NCBI RefSeq assembly: GCF_024655635.1 | Contig: NZ_JANLGI010000001.1 | Span: 1-64,000 of the forward strand | Length of the DNA: 64,000 bases | Direction of reading: 5' to 3' | Source of the DNA: Allobosea sp. 47.2.35 | GTDB taxonomy: Bacteria > Pseudomonadota > Alphaproteobacteria > Rhizobiales > Beijerinckiaceae | Shown: positions 19,091-27,698 of the stretch, one piece after another | How positions within the stretch are numbered: the first letter of the stretch is position 1 | How the letters are laid out: each line of letters begins with the position of its first letter | The notes under the pieces: model-generated | What the model was told of the DNA's origin: nothing | The model's input: the letters and a program-made list of their open reading frames with translations, nothing else | The model's database searches: none | Position numbers and translations under genes: made by a program

Positions 19091-19408
19091 TCAGCTCGCC
19101 GAGAGCTTCATCATGACGAGGCCGGAGACGATCAGCGTCGCGGCGGCGATGCGCATCGGCGTCAACGATTCGCCGAGCGCGGTGACGCCGACGAGGAAGG
19201 CGCCGACCGCGCCGATACCCGTCCAGATCGTGTAGGCCGTGCCAAGCGGCAGCGAGCGCATCGCCAGCGAGAGCAGGGCGAAGCTGCCGATCATCGTGAC
19301 GATGGTGATCGCCGTCGGCATCGGCCGCGTGAAACCGTCCGACTGCTTCATGGTGAAGGCCCAGACGATCTCGAGAATGCCGGCGGAAAACAGATAGAGC
19401 CACGCCAT
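19091..19408 (-). CDS. sugE: Guanidinium exporter SugE/Gdx (SMR family)
   Basis: Small multidrug resistance protein of 105 residues with four membrane helices. The N-terminal helix carries the essential glutamate in AGILEIVWAFTMKQSDGF, followed by LPLGTAYTIWTGIGAVG and LGESLTPMRIAA, the pattern of the Gdx subgroup that exports guanidinium in exchange for protons. ATG 19408 fixes family length and follows a strong GGGGGGA ribosome site six bases upstream. The leader holds a guanidine-II-like riboswitch, which strongly supports guanidinium as substrate. Confidence 0.92.
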   Translation of the reverse strand: MAWLYLFSAGILEIVWAFTMKQSDGFTRPMPTAITIVTMIGSFALLSLAMRSLPLGTAYTIWTGIGAVGAFLVGVTALGESLTPMRIAAATLIVSGLVMMKLSAS

Positions 19409-19478
19409 AGCGGGTCCCCCCATGGTCGCCGGGTCGTCCCGGCACATGTCCCAGGTTGGGGGAGGTCGTGGCCTCGCG
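19409..19478 (-). promoter_or_regulatory. Guanidine-II (mini-ykkC) riboswitch candidate
   Basis: Two short hairpins with ACGA in their loops precede sugE. The proximal one is a perfect 6-bp stem with an ACGA tetraloop (19428-19443). The distal one (19462-19475) has stem GAGG/CCTC and loop CCACGA. An 18-base linker joins them. The 3' strand of the distal stem runs into CCTCCCCC, which can pair with the GGGGGGA ribosome site (19415-19421). Guanidine-II RNAs are known to have paired ACGR-loop hairpins, with ligand binding freeing the ribosome site; this arrangement fits. The six-base loop of the distal hairpin is a deviation. Confidence 0.7.
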
Positions 19479-19484
19479 GGTGCT

Positions 19485-19513
19485 GATCTAGCGATCGCCT
19501 GGCATAATGGCAA
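19485..19513 (-). promoter_or_regulatory. Candidate sigma-70 promoter of sugE
   Basis: Read on the minus strand, TTGCCA (19513-19508), a 17-base spacer and TAGATC (19490-19485) lie between the amidotransferase stop codon and the riboswitch. Transcription would begin near 19478, just before the distal hairpin. Confidence 0.45.
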
Positions 19514-19524
19514 TGCTGTGGGGA

Positions 19525-20406
19525 TCAGGCGCGTCCGCGCGTGCTGGCATGCGGCTTGACGCGATGTTCCATGAAGTTGCGCAGTTCGGTGACGCGGCGC
19601 TCGGTGTCGAGCACCTCGCGGTCGAGGCCATGCGCCCAGGCAAGGTCCTGCCGGTCGGGCTCGGCATCGAGCGTCAGCATGTCGTCGAGCCAGGCTTTCG
19701 CGGAAGCCTCGTCCTTGCGGAAGCCCTCCTTGATCATGAGGGGCACGCGGCGGTCGAGGATCGCGACGATCTGCTTCAGCGAGAATTCGGGATGGTACTG
19801 CACGCCCCAGAAGGTGCCGCCATTATGCTTGATCTCGGCCGCCTGGACCTGGCTATAGGCGTTGGAGGCGAGGATCGTCGTGCCATGCGCCGGCAGGGCG
19901 ATGGTGTCGAGATGGATCGCCGGGGCGTCGAAGGCGGCCGGGCGGCTGGCGAGCAAGGCGTGGTTGCGGCCGGCCTCGGTCGGCGTGATCCGGCGGGCGA
20001 AGCCGGTCTCGCGGCCCTTCGGATTGGCGGTGACGGTGCCGCCGGCCGCGACCGAACCGACCTGGATGCCCCAGCAGGAGCCGAAGCAGGGCGTGCCGCT
20101 GGCATAGATCGCGCGCATCAGGTCGATCTGGCGCGTCACCGGCGGGGCGGTGTCGTAGATGTGCAGGGCCGAGCCGGTCAGGAAGATGCCGTCATAGGAT
20201 TCAAGCCCCTCGCCGTCGGGCAGGTTCGCGCCCTCGTCGGCCGGCAGGCAGATGTCGGAGACGATGCCCGGCTCGAAGGCCGCGATCTCGGCGGCATAGG
20301 CCTCGCCATAGGCCATGCCGTAGGACTGGCGCAGCCCTTCGCGGGTGTCGCGCATATTGCCGTCGACGAAGAGCAGGCGGAGCGGGCGGGCGCTGGTTTT
20401 GATCAT
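19525..20406 (-). CDS. Class I glutamine amidotransferase-like protein
   Basis: 293-residue protein with a type 1 glutamine amidotransferase domain: nucleophile Cys111 in GSCWGIQ and the His205-x-Glu207 pair in YHPEF. These are the GuaA-type glutaminase triad. The C-terminal 80 residues are helical and lack a synthetase domain, so it resembles stand-alone amidotransferases such as gamma-glutamyl hydrolases or GMP-synthase-like proteins. The acceptor substrate is unknown. It is upstream of sugE on the same strand but sugE has its own promoter and leader. Divergent from the EamA transporter gene, 83 bp apart. Confidence 0.85.
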   Translation of the reverse strand: MIKTSARPLRLLFVDGNMRDTREGLRQSYGMAYGEAYAAEIAAFEPGIVSDICLPADEGANLPDGEGLESYDGIFLTGSALHIYDTAPPVTRQIDLMRAIYASGTPCFGSCWGIQVGSVAAGGTVTANPKGRETGFARRITPTEAGRNHALLASRPAAFDAPAIHLDTIALPAHGTTILASNAYSQVQAAEIKHNGGTFWGVQYHPEFSLKQIVAILDRRVPLMIKEGFRKDEASAKAWLDDMLTLDAEPDRQDLAWAHGLDREVLDTERRVTELRNFMEHRVKPHASTRGRA

Positions 20407-20489
20407 CGGGACGTTCCGCAGGGATGCGCAGGGCGACGGGCAGGTGTGCGCCCGATCTCATATGAGCCGGGTACACGCAAGGGTATTGC

Positions 20490-21428
20490 ATGAGCCCTTT
20501 CTCGCAACAGGGCGGAAACGTGCACCCTACCCAGACCTGGCTGCAACGCGCCTGGGGCAATGCCTACCTGCTGATGGTGTTGACCACCCTGATGTGGGGC
20601 TGCAACGCCGTGGCGAGCCGGCTCGCTGTCGGCAACATCTCGCCGATGATGCTGACCTCGCTGCGCTGGGTGGCGGTCTGCGCGATCATGCCCCTGCTGC
20701 TGCGCGACCAGTTGCGAGAGCATTGGCCGGTGCTGCGGGCGCATTGGCGGCTCATCGCCGTGCTCGGCACGCTCGGCTTCACCACATTCAATACGCTGAT
20801 GTATCTCGCGGCCTATTCGACCAGCGCGATCAATATCGGCATCTTGCAGGGTGCGATCCCTGTCTTCGTGCTGATGGGCGCTTTCCTGGTGTTCCGCACG
20901 AGGATCACCCCGATGCAGGCGATCGGTGTCGCGGTTACGCTGCTCGGCGTCGCCGTCACCGCGAGCCGGGGTGACATCCATATCCTCATGGCATTCCGCT
21001 TCGTGCCGGGCGACCTGCTGATGATCGTGGCCTGCGTGCTCTATGCCGGCTTCACCGTCGGCGTGCGCAAGCGGCCGGCCGTGCCGGGCCTCGTCTTCTT
21101 CACGGCGATGGCCTGCTTCGCCTGCCTGGCCTCGCTGCCGCTTCTCGCGACCGAGATCGCGCTCGGCCGCTCCTATATGCCGACGCCGCAGGGCTGGTTG
21201 ATCCTCGCCTTCACGGTGATCTTCCCGTCGATCGTCTCGCAGCTCTCCTTCATGCGCGCGATCGAGCTGATCGGTCCCGGCCGGGCCGGCGTCTTCGTCA
21301 ATCTCGTGCCGGTCTTCGCGCCGATCCTGGCCGTGCTGATCATCGGCGAGCCCTTCGGGCTCTATCACGCGCTGGCGCTGGCGCTGGTGCTTGGCGGCAT
21401 CTTCATCGCCGAGCGGCTGGGGCGGTAG
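20490..21428 (+). CDS. EamA/DMT-family exporter
   Basis: 312-residue inner-membrane transporter of the drug/metabolite superfamily with about ten hydrophobic helices in two EamA repeats (about 20-155 and 165-305). Typical motifs are LMWGCNAVASRLAVG in the first repeat and LVPVFAPILAVLIIGEPFG in the last helices. The first residues are hydrophilic and the start could lie slightly downstream. Substrate unknown; relatives export amino acids or metabolites. The stop codon abuts the convergent PAS gene. Confidence 0.88.
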   Translation: MSPFSQQGGNVHPTQTWLQRAWGNAYLLMVLTTLMWGCNAVASRLAVGNISPMMLTSLRWVAVCAIMPLLLRDQLREHWPVLRAHWRLIAVLGTLGFTTFNTLMYLAAYSTSAINIGILQGAIPVFVLMGAFLVFRTRITPMQAIGVAVTLLGVAVTASRGDIHILMAFRFVPGDLLMIVACVLYAGFTVGVRKRPAVPGLVFFTAMACFACLASLPLLATEIALGRSYMPTPQGWLILAFTVIFPSIVSQLSFMRAIELIGPGRAGVFVNLVPVFAPILAVLIIGEPFGLYHALALALVLGGIFIAERLGR

Positions 21429-21995
21429 TCAGATCGGTCGTTCTTTGACCTCGGCCGCGAGATTCATGCCGAGCCGCATCAGCACATCCTTGAGCTTGCG
21501 CTTGAGCTCCTCGTCGGTGATCTGCCTGGCGATGCTGTAGGCCTGCAGGACGTGGTCGGCGACGCGCGATGTCGGCGTCGTCGCCTCTGCGCTGCGCTGC
21601 TTCGTGATGTCGAAGGCCACCCCGACATAGTGCCCGGCGCTGCCCTTTTCCGTGCGATGGCACCGGGCGAAGGCAGAGATCAGCCGCTCTCCAGCGGCAG
21701 CGACGATGCGGTACTCGCAATGGAAATCGATAGCTGCGGTGACGCAGCGCTCGATCTCTCGCGCCACGTCTTCCCGATCGTCGGGATGGATACCGTCGAC
21801 ATAGGCGTCGCATCGTGTGCCGCGCATCGCCTCCAGCGGATCGACCTTGAAAAGCGTTGCCATGCGCGCATCGGCATAGAGCCGGTCGTTCAGCACGTCC
21901 CAATACCACATGCCGACGAGGGCATTGTCGTTGAGGCTGTCGTCCGTGAACAACGGCAGCGGCGAGAGGCCCCCTCTGAAAGCCGAGCTGCCCAT
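21429..21995 (-). CDS. PAS-domain protein
   Basis: 188 residues with one PAS/PAC domain (about 22-135): VGMWYWDVLNDRLYADARMATLFKVDP, IHPDDRE and the PAC segment CEYRIVAAAGERLISAFARC...GVAFDITKQR. The C-terminal 50 residues form a short helical tail. There is no kinase, GGDEF or HTH output domain, so it may act as a sensor partner of another protein. It converges with the EamA gene, with no gap. Confidence 0.8.
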   Translation of the reverse strand: MGSSAFRGGLSPLPLFTDDSLNDNALVGMWYWDVLNDRLYADARMATLFKVDPLEAMRGTRCDAYVDGIHPDDREDVAREIERCVTAAIDFHCEYRIVAAAGERLISAFARCHRTEKGSAGHYVGVAFDITKQRSAEATTPTSRVADHVLQAYSIARQITDEELKRKLKDVLMRLGMNLAAEVKERPI

Positions 21996-22075
21996 GTCTG
22001 GTCCCCCACGAAGCCAGACTGGGAGACGGCCATCTCAGGCGCAAGAGGAGATAAAGTATAAGCCCGTAGCGCTTT

Positions 22076-23077
22076 TCAGCGCAGCGCCGAGACGGCCAGC
22101 CGCGCCACATCCGCTAAAGCCGCCGAGCGCTCGTCGGCATCGGCGCGGGAGCCGGCGAGATAGGTCACGATGACGAAGCGGCGGCCATCCGGCAGGGTCG
22201 CGACGCCGATATCGTTGGTGGCGTGGTTGATGCCGTCCGTGGTCAGGCCAAGTCCGGTGCGATGGGCGAAGCGCGTGCCCGCCGGCAGGCCGGCCTTGAG
22301 CCGGTCGGTGCCGACCTTGGACTCCGCGACGATCTTCTCGATGAAGGCGGTGTGGGCGGGGTCGCGCAGCCAGTTGCCCCTCGCGAAGGCCTCAAGGAAC
22401 TGCGCGCTCGCTTCCGGGGTCGAGGCGTCGCGCTTGTCCTTCAGAGCATTCGACAGGGCGGCGATGCGCAGGCGCGGGCGCATCGCCTTGAGCTCGGCGC
22501 GGAAGGCCTTCTCGTCCACCGTGTCATCCCAGCTGAAGCCCTTGAGCCCGTAGATCTCCGGCTGGAACAGGCGCTCGTAGCGGTCGACCGACATGCCCTG
22601 GACGCCGCCGTCGCGCAGCATCTTCGTGATCACCTGCGGGCCGCCGATCTCGCGCATCAGCAGGTCGGCGGCGGTGTTGTCGCTCTCGCCGGCCGCAAGC
22701 CGGATCAATTCGCGCAGCGGATAATCGTTGCGCTCGCCCTTGAAATTCTTGGCGAGCGGGCTGTGGAACAGCGAGAAATCCTTGCGGGTGACGGTGATCG
22801 GCTGGTCGAGCTTGAACTTCCCCGCCTCGACCTGCTGCAGCACCGCGACCGCCAGCGGCAGCTTGAAGACGCTCTGCATCGGGAAGGTCTCGGAGCCGCG
22901 ATGCGACCAGAGCTTGCGGTCGCGCAGGTCCATAAGCGCGACGCCGAGCCGGCCCTTCGAGGCTTGCTCGATGCCCTCGATCGCCTTGTCGAGCTTGTCG
23001 CGGTCCCAGTCGGCGAGGGCTGGAGCGGCCGTCAGGCAGGCGAGGGCAACGGCGGCGAGGCGGGCAAGGGCAGGCAT
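22076..23077 (-). CDS. bla: Class A beta-lactamase
   Basis: Periplasmic serine hydrolase of beta-lactam antibiotics, 333 residues with a signal peptide (MPALARLAAVALACLTAAPALA). Active-site motifs are SVFK (Ser69, Lys72; class A S-x-x-K), SDN at 132-134, a Glu168 at the expected spacing for the general base, and HRTG (272-275) in the position of KTG. The Arg in place of Lys is seen in some class A enzymes. Lengthened loops (for example after the general base) recall subclass A2. No ampR-like regulator is adjacent. Spectrum cannot be predicted from this. Confidence 0.9.
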   Translation of the reverse strand: MPALARLAAVALACLTAAPALADWDRDKLDKAIEGIEQASKGRLGVALMDLRDRKLWSHRGSETFPMQSVFKLPLAVAVLQQVEAGKFKLDQPITVTRKDFSLFHSPLAKNFKGERNDYPLRELIRLAAGESDNTAADLLMREIGGPQVITKMLRDGGVQGMSVDRYERLFQPEIYGLKGFSWDDTVDEKAFRAELKAMRPRLRIAALSNALKDKRDASTPEASAQFLEAFARGNWLRDPAHTAFIEKIVAESKVGTDRLKAGLPAGTRFAHRTGLGLTTDGINHATNDIGVATLPDGRRFVIVTYLAGSRADADERSAALADVARLAVSALR

Positions 23078-23140
23078 GGGCGGTCCTCTGCGATGGAGCG
23101 ATCACAGGGCCGTGATATTGCGGCAAGGTTGCGGCGGCAC

Positions 23141-23395
23141 TCAGGCCGGCTCGCCATTCTCCGCATCGCAGAGCGACAGCTCGACCGGGCAGCCCTCGAT
23201 GCCGAAGCATTCCGGCAGGAGCCGGGTCAATCGCTCGCGCAGCGCATCCAGCGTCTCGGCCTCGGTGACGATTCCGAGCTCGCCCACGTCCATCGCGTAC
23301 CAGAGGCCCGCCGCCTCATCGCGGCGGACCTCGAAGTGGATCGGCTCCGCCGCCCCGGCAGGCGCGGCGACGAGAGCCTTCAGCGGGTTGAGCAC
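23141..23395 (-). CDS. DUF1902 domain protein downstream of serA
   Basis: 84-residue protein with the DUF1902/HicB-like pattern: a beta-strand IHFEVRRDEAAGLWYAMD, GIVTEAETLDALRERLTRLLPE and a short C-terminal tail. The related HicB fold is used in antitoxins, but there is no HicA toxin gene next to it, so that role is not supported. It starts two bases after the serA stop codon and must share its transcript. The function is unknown. Confidence 0.75.
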   Translation of the reverse strand: MLNPLKALVAAPAGAAEPIHFEVRRDEAAGLWYAMDVGELGIVTEAETLDALRERLTRLLPECFGIEGCPVELSLCDAENGEPA

Positions 23396-23397
23396 GA

Positions 23398-24987
23398 TCA
23401 GAACTTCAGACGCCGGGCGCGCTTGACCATCGGGATCTCGTGGATCTTGGCGAGCAACTCGTCCGAGATCGGCTCGTCGACCGAGACGTAGCAGATCGCG
23501 TCGCCGCCCGGCTTGTCGCGGCCGAGCGCGAAGGTCGCGACATTGACGCCGGCCTGGCCGAGCAGCGAGCCGAACTGGCCGATGAAGCCCGGCTTGTCGG
23601 CGTTGCGGACATAGAGCATGTGCGGCGCGAACTCGGCGTCGACAGCGATGTCGCGGATCTCGACGATGCGCGGCTTGCCGTCCTGGAACACCGTGCCGGA
23701 GGCGTGGCGCGGCATGTCCTCGGCCTCGACCACGATGCGGATGACGCTTTCGAGATTGCCGGCGACCTCGCGGGTCAGTTCCTCGACGACGATGCCCTTC
23801 TCCTTCGCCACCATGGCCGAGTTGACCATGTTGATCTCGGGCAGGAACGGACGCAGCACGCCGGTGATCGCGGCGGCCGAGATCGCCTTGAGGTTGAGGC
23901 TCGCGACCGCGCCCTCGTACTCGATGCGGATGCCCTTGACCGGCGCTTCCGTGAGCTGGCCGAGGAAGGAGCCGAGCTTCTCGGCGAGATCGACGAAGGG
24001 CTTCACCCGCGGCGCTTCTTCCGCCGTGATCGAGGGGAAGTTGACCGCGTTGGTGATCGCGCCCTTGAGCAGGTAGTCGCTCATCTGCTCGGCGACCTGC
24101 AGGGCGACATTCTCCTGCGCCTCGTTGGTGGAGGCGCCGAGATGCGGCGTGCAGACCACGTTATCGAGGCCGAAGAGCGGGTTCGTCTCGGCCGGCTCCT
24201 GCGAGAACACGTCGAAGGCGGCGCCGGCGACATGGCCGGACTTGATCAGATCGGCCAGTGCCTGCTCGTCGACGAGTCCGCCGCGGGCGCAGTTGATGAT
24301 GCGCACGCCCTTCTTGGTCCTGGCGAGGTTCTCGGCCGAGAGGATGTTCTTGGTCTTCTCGGTCATCGGGACGTGCAGCGTGATGAAGTCGGCGCGCTTC
24401 AGCAGGTCTTCGAGCTCGACCTTCTCGACGCCGAGCGCCACCGCGCGTTCCGGCGAGAGATAGGGGTCATAGGCGATGACGCGCATCTTCAGGCCGATGG
24501 CGCGCTCGGCGACGATCGAGCCGATATTGCCGGCGCCGATCAGGCCGAGCGTCTTGGCCGTGATCTCGACGCCCATGAAGCGGTTCTTCTCCCACTTCCC
24601 GGCCTGGGTCGAGGTATCGGCCGAGGGGATCTGGCGGGCGAGCGCGAACATCATGGCGATGGCGTGCTCGGCGGTGGTGATCGAGTTGCCGAAGGGCGTG
24701 TTCATCACGATCACGCCGCGCGCGGTCGCGGCGGGGATCTCGACATTGTCGACGCCGATGCCGGCGCGGCCGATGACCTTCAGGTTCGTCGCCTGCTCCA
24801 GCAGCTTGGCGGTCGCCTTGGTGGCCGAGCGGATGGCGAGGCCGTCATAGTCGCCGATGATCGCGGCCAGCTTGTCCTTGTCCTTGCCGAGGTTCGGATC
24901 GAAGGTCACGTCGATGCCGCGATCCCTAAAGATCTGGACGGCGGCGGGGGAGAGGGCGTCGGAAATCAGGACTTTTGGTGCGGGCAT
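23398..24987 (-). CDS. serA: D-3-phosphoglycerate dehydrogenase
   Basis: NAD-dependent oxidation of 3-phosphoglycerate, first step of serine synthesis. The 529 residues indicate the long type with a substrate-binding and NAD domain (1-310), an intervening ASB domain and a C-terminal ACT domain (about 455-529) that can bind serine. Visible motifs are GLIGAGNIGS for NAD, NCARGGLVDE with catalytic Arg, FSQEP with Glu and TPHLGAST with His. It follows serC on the same strand after a 220-bp gap that carries a palindromic repeat, and leads into the DUF1902 gene. Confidence 0.96.
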   Translation of the reverse strand: MPAPKVLISDALSPAAVQIFRDRGIDVTFDPNLGKDKDKLAAIIGDYDGLAIRSATKATAKLLEQATNLKVIGRAGIGVDNVEIPAATARGVIVMNTPFGNSITTAEHAIAMMFALARQIPSADTSTQAGKWEKNRFMGVEITAKTLGLIGAGNIGSIVAERAIGLKMRVIAYDPYLSPERAVALGVEKVELEDLLKRADFITLHVPMTEKTKNILSAENLARTKKGVRIINCARGGLVDEQALADLIKSGHVAGAAFDVFSQEPAETNPLFGLDNVVCTPHLGASTNEAQENVALQVAEQMSDYLLKGAITNAVNFPSITAEEAPRVKPFVDLAEKLGSFLGQLTEAPVKGIRIEYEGAVASLNLKAISAAAITGVLRPFLPEINMVNSAMVAKEKGIVVEELTREVAGNLESVIRIVVEAEDMPRHASGTVFQDGKPRIVEIRDIAVDAEFAPHMLYVRNADKPGFIGQFGSLLGQAGVNVATFALGRDKPGGDAICYVSVDEPISDELLAKIHEIPMVKRARRLKF

Positions 24988-25055
24988 GGGAGGCTCCGGC
25001 TGGCGCCGCGCTGCACAGGGAGCGATCTGGCGCTGAGAAGGGGGAGGGCGCCCCG

Positions 25056-25197
25056 CCTGTCATTCCGGGGCGGCGAAGCCGAACCCGGAACCCACGACGG
25101 GGTGCAACGCTGCGGTTCTGGAAGAGGCGGTGGAAAGGGCTCGCCCGGTCGTGGGTTCCGGGTTCGCGGGCTTTCGCCCGCGCCCCGGAATGACAGG
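25056..25197. repeat. Long inverted repeat between serC and serA
   Basis: Two arms (25056-25098 and 25148-25197) are near-complementary, each with CCTGTCATTCCGGGGCG, GAACCCGGAACCCACGAC and the loop part CGAAGCC. They enclose about 50 bp. The arms look like a dispersed intergenic palindrome rather than a terminator, as they have no T run. A strong RNA hairpin between serC and serA is expected. Confidence 0.75.
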
Positions 25198-25207
25198 GCT
25201 TAGCGCC

Positions 25208-26386
25208 TCAGGCCGCCTTCTTGCCCAGTCCCGCCTTGGCCTCGGCGAAGGCATAGGCGATCCAGGGCAGCAGCGCCTTCACGTCGCGCGACTGGACGGT
25301 CGCGCCGCACCAGATGCGCAGGCCGGGAGGGGCGTCGCGGTAATGGCCGAGATCGTAGCCGGCGCCGGCCTTCTCGATGATCGAGACGACCTGCTTGGCG
25401 AAGGCCGCCTGCGCGTCCGCCGGCAGGGCCGTCACGGCCGGGTCGGTGAACTTCAGGCACACTGATGTGTTGGAGCGCGTCTTCGGCTTCACGGCCAGGA
25501 AGTCGATCCAGTCGTTCTCGCGCACGAACTTGGCGATGACGCGGGCATTGCCGTCGGCGCGCTTCACCAGGCCGTCGAGCCCGCCGACCTTCCGGGCCCA
25601 TTCCAGCGCGTCGATATAGTCCTCGACCGCGAGCATGGACGGCGTGTTGATGGTCTCGCCGGTGAAGATGCCCTCGATCAGCTTGCCGCCCGAGGTCATG
25701 CGGAAGATCTTCGGTAGCGGCCAGGCCGGCTTGTAGCTTTCGAGCCGGGCGACGGCGCGGGGCGAGAGCACGATCATGCCATGCGCGGCCTCGCCGCCGA
25801 GCACCTTCTGCCAGGAGAAGGTGACGACATCGAGCTTCGGCCAGTCGAGGCGCTGGGCGAAGGCGGCGGAGGTGGCGTCGCAGATGGTCAGCCCCTCGCG
25901 ATCATCGGCGATCCAGCTCGCGTCGACGACGCGCACGCCAGAGGTGGTGCCGTTCCAGGTGAAGACGACGTCGCGGTTCCTGGTGTCGACCTTCTTGAGG
26001 TTCGGCAATTCGCCATAGGGGGCGTCGAAGGTGCGGACATCCGCGAGCTTGAGCTGCTTGACGACATCGGTGACCCAGCCGGCGCCAAAACTCTCCCAGC
26101 TCACCATGTCGACGCCGCGGGCGCCGAGCAGGGACCAGAGCGCCATCTCGACGGCGCCGGTATCGGAGGCCGGCACGATGCCGATGCGGTAATCGGCGGG
26201 AACCTGCAGCACCTCGCGCGTCAGGTCGATCGCAGCTTTCAGCTTGTCCTTGCCGATCTTGGCGCGGTGCGAGCGGCCGAGCGGGGCGTCGGAGAGGTTC
26301 TTGAGGGCCCAGCCGGGGCGCTTGGCGCAGGGGCCGGACGAGAAGTTAGGCACGCGCGGGCGCGTGTTCGGAACGGTATTCACCAT
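25208..26386 (-). CDS. serC: Phosphoserine transaminase
   Basis: PLP enzyme converting 3-phosphohydroxypyruvate to phosphoserine with glutamate. The 392-residue product belongs to the alphaproteobacterial SerC type, with [13 protein letters not shown] near the N-terminus, the [10 protein letters not shown] segment, the PLP lysine in [10 protein letters not shown] and a C-terminal [12 protein letters not shown] 26386 is chosen because GGAGACATCG gives a proper ribosome site; an ATG at 26398 sits on top of that site. It precedes serA and is preceded by a GC-rich leader that resembles the serC motif. Confidence 0.95.
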   Translation of the reverse strand: MVNTVPNTRPRVPNFSSGPCAKRPGWALKNLSDAPLGRSHRAKIGKDKLKAAIDLTREVLQVPADYRIGIVPASDTGAVEMALWSLLGARGVDMVSWESFGAGWVTDVVKQLKLADVRTFDAPYGELPNLKKVDTRNRDVVFTWNGTTSGVRVVDASWIADDREGLTICDATSAAFAQRLDWPKLDVVTFSWQKVLGGEAAHGMIVLSPRAVARLESYKPAWPLPKIFRMTSGGKLIEGIFTGETINTPSMLAVEDYIDALEWARKVGGLDGLVKRADGNARVIAKFVRENDWIDFLAVKPKTRSNTSVCLKFTDPAVTALPADAQAAFAKQVVSIIEKAGAGYDLGHYRDAPPGLRIWCGATVQSRDVKALLPWIAYAFAEAKAGLGKKAA

Positions 26387-26470
26387 CGATGTCTCCATCC
26401 TTACAGATGGGCGCGCCCCGTTGGGGGGGCGTGTCCCGTCGATGGGGGTAGAGCCGCTGGGGGGCGGGAG
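26387..26470 (-). promoter_or_regulatory. Candidate serC leader RNA
   Basis: The 84 bases before serC hold a GC-rich stem (about 26408-26432; CGCCCC pairing with GGGGCG) just ahead of the ribosome site and a second C-rich/G-rich segment further up. A conserved serC cis-regulatory RNA motif is known from this position in Alphaproteobacteria. The identity is inferred from position and hairpin only. Confidence 0.4.
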
Positions 26471-26543
26471 TCAAGCGGGAGTGCCAATGCCTAGGCGTCG
26501 GTGGTATTGGGCAAGCTTCGGCTTGAATCTGACATTTCAGGAA

Positions 26544-27698
26544 TCAGAATGGAATATCATCGTCCAAATTGCTTGGTTTTGTTCGCTCCATTGAATCCAG
26601 TTTCGTTATCAGATTATCTAGGATGATACTTTGCTTGCCGGGAGGCATAGATTTGATTACTTCTATAAAATCGTGAAGTGTTTTAGTCTTAAATTGATTA
26701 TTCTTCCAGTATCTGAATGATGATTTCGTGAATTGTGAGACAATTTTATTTGGATTTGGTATATATATTTCAAGCATAGACTGCCGATATATAGAAATAA
26801 GCCCTTGTAGAATAGCGTTATGATCTCTTTCAAATGTTTCAGAGGGGTCTAGGGTTGATACTACGGCGCATAATTCACTAGAAAATCGTCGATATACGAG
26901 TTTTTCGCTCTCCGAAAAGGACAGGTCCTCGAATTGGCCGGTGGTTATGTCGTTTTTGATGTCAGAAAATTTGCTGTAACGTTTACTGCGATCCTGTTCT
27001 GTCATCGTTTTAATCATTTTCTTGTATTTAAAATCAGAAAGATTTTCTTCAATAATTATCTTTTCAAAAAGTTTCCCAACAAAGTATATCTCTGTTTGGA
27101 AATCATATATTGAATCTGAGAATTCTGGTGGAACGTCACACCACCAATTTAGGGATATGCTTTTTTCGGCATTATTGCTCAAATTGTCGATGTTTTTTCC
27201 AAAACCAAAGTCAATTATCTTGGGGTTTCCGCCTCGTTCGATAATAATATTTTGCGGCCGAATGTCTCTATGGAGTATGTTTTTGATTTCAAGATGACAG
27301 AATCCGTCAATTATTTTTTCAAATAGCCCTCCGAGAAGATCTGGTCTTGTTCGAGAAAATTCTATAATATTCTCTCCATCTATAAATTCCATGAGAATAT
27401 ATGCTGTGAAGCTTTCCTTATAATCATAATAGCTATAGACTCTTACTATATTTGGGTGATTGAGCCTGAATAAAATTCGTGCTTCTTCGTTAAATCTTTC
27501 GAGTAATTCGGTAAATTCCTGAGGTGATTCATCTTTCAGGAAAATGGGGCTGTATTTCTTTGCCACAAAGTGGCAGTCCATGTTTTCATCGTGAATGAGG
27601 ACCGTTTCTCCGCATGCTCCAGCACCCAAGCGCCTCAAGGCCTTGTACTTTGCCGGACGATTGAACTCGATCGTTTTAGGTAGACGCTTGCTTTCCAC
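26544..27698 (-). CDS. AT-rich Ser/Thr protein kinase with unknown C-terminal domain
   Basis: 384-residue Hanks-type kinase. The N-lobe has the glycine loop LGAGACGETVLI (24-35) and Lys47/48; the C-lobe has HRDIRPQN (143-150), DFG (163-165) and PPE in place of APE (190-192). The kinase fold ends near 255; the last 130 residues are unrecognised, with Lys/Asp-rich helices and no membrane segment. The start is GTG at 27698. The gene is strikingly AT-rich (bases 26761-26820 have 19 G/C of 60; 26101-26160 in serC have 45). It is therefore recent foreign DNA. Such solitary kinases are often defence genes, but that role is not shown here. Confidence 0.9.
   Translation of the reverse strand: MESKRLPKTIEFNRPAKYKALRRLGAGACGETVLIHDENMDCHFVAKKYSPIFLKDESPQEFTELLERFNEEARILFRLNHPNIVRVYSYYDYKESFTAYILMEFIDGENIIEFSRTRPDLLGGLFEKIIDGFCHLEIKNILHRDIRPQNIIIERGGNPKIIDFGFGKNIDNLSNNAEKSISLNWWCDVPPEFSDSIYDFQTEIYFVGKLFEKIIIEENLSDFKYKKMIKTMTEQDRSKRYSKFSDIKNDITTGQFEDLSFSESEKLVYRRFSSELCAVVSTLDPSETFERDHNAILQGLISIYRQSMLEIYIPNPNKIVSQFTKSSFRYWKNNQFKTKTLHDFIEVIKSMPPGKQSIILDNLITKLDSMERTKPSNLDDDIPF

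Noticed and set aside
23141-23395. DUF1902 gene as HicB antitoxin
   Set aside because: No HicA-like toxin gene is adjacent and it is tied to serA by a two-base gap.
23440-25203. 587-codon plus-strand frame antisense to serA
   Set aside because: serA is certain; this frame is a shadow.
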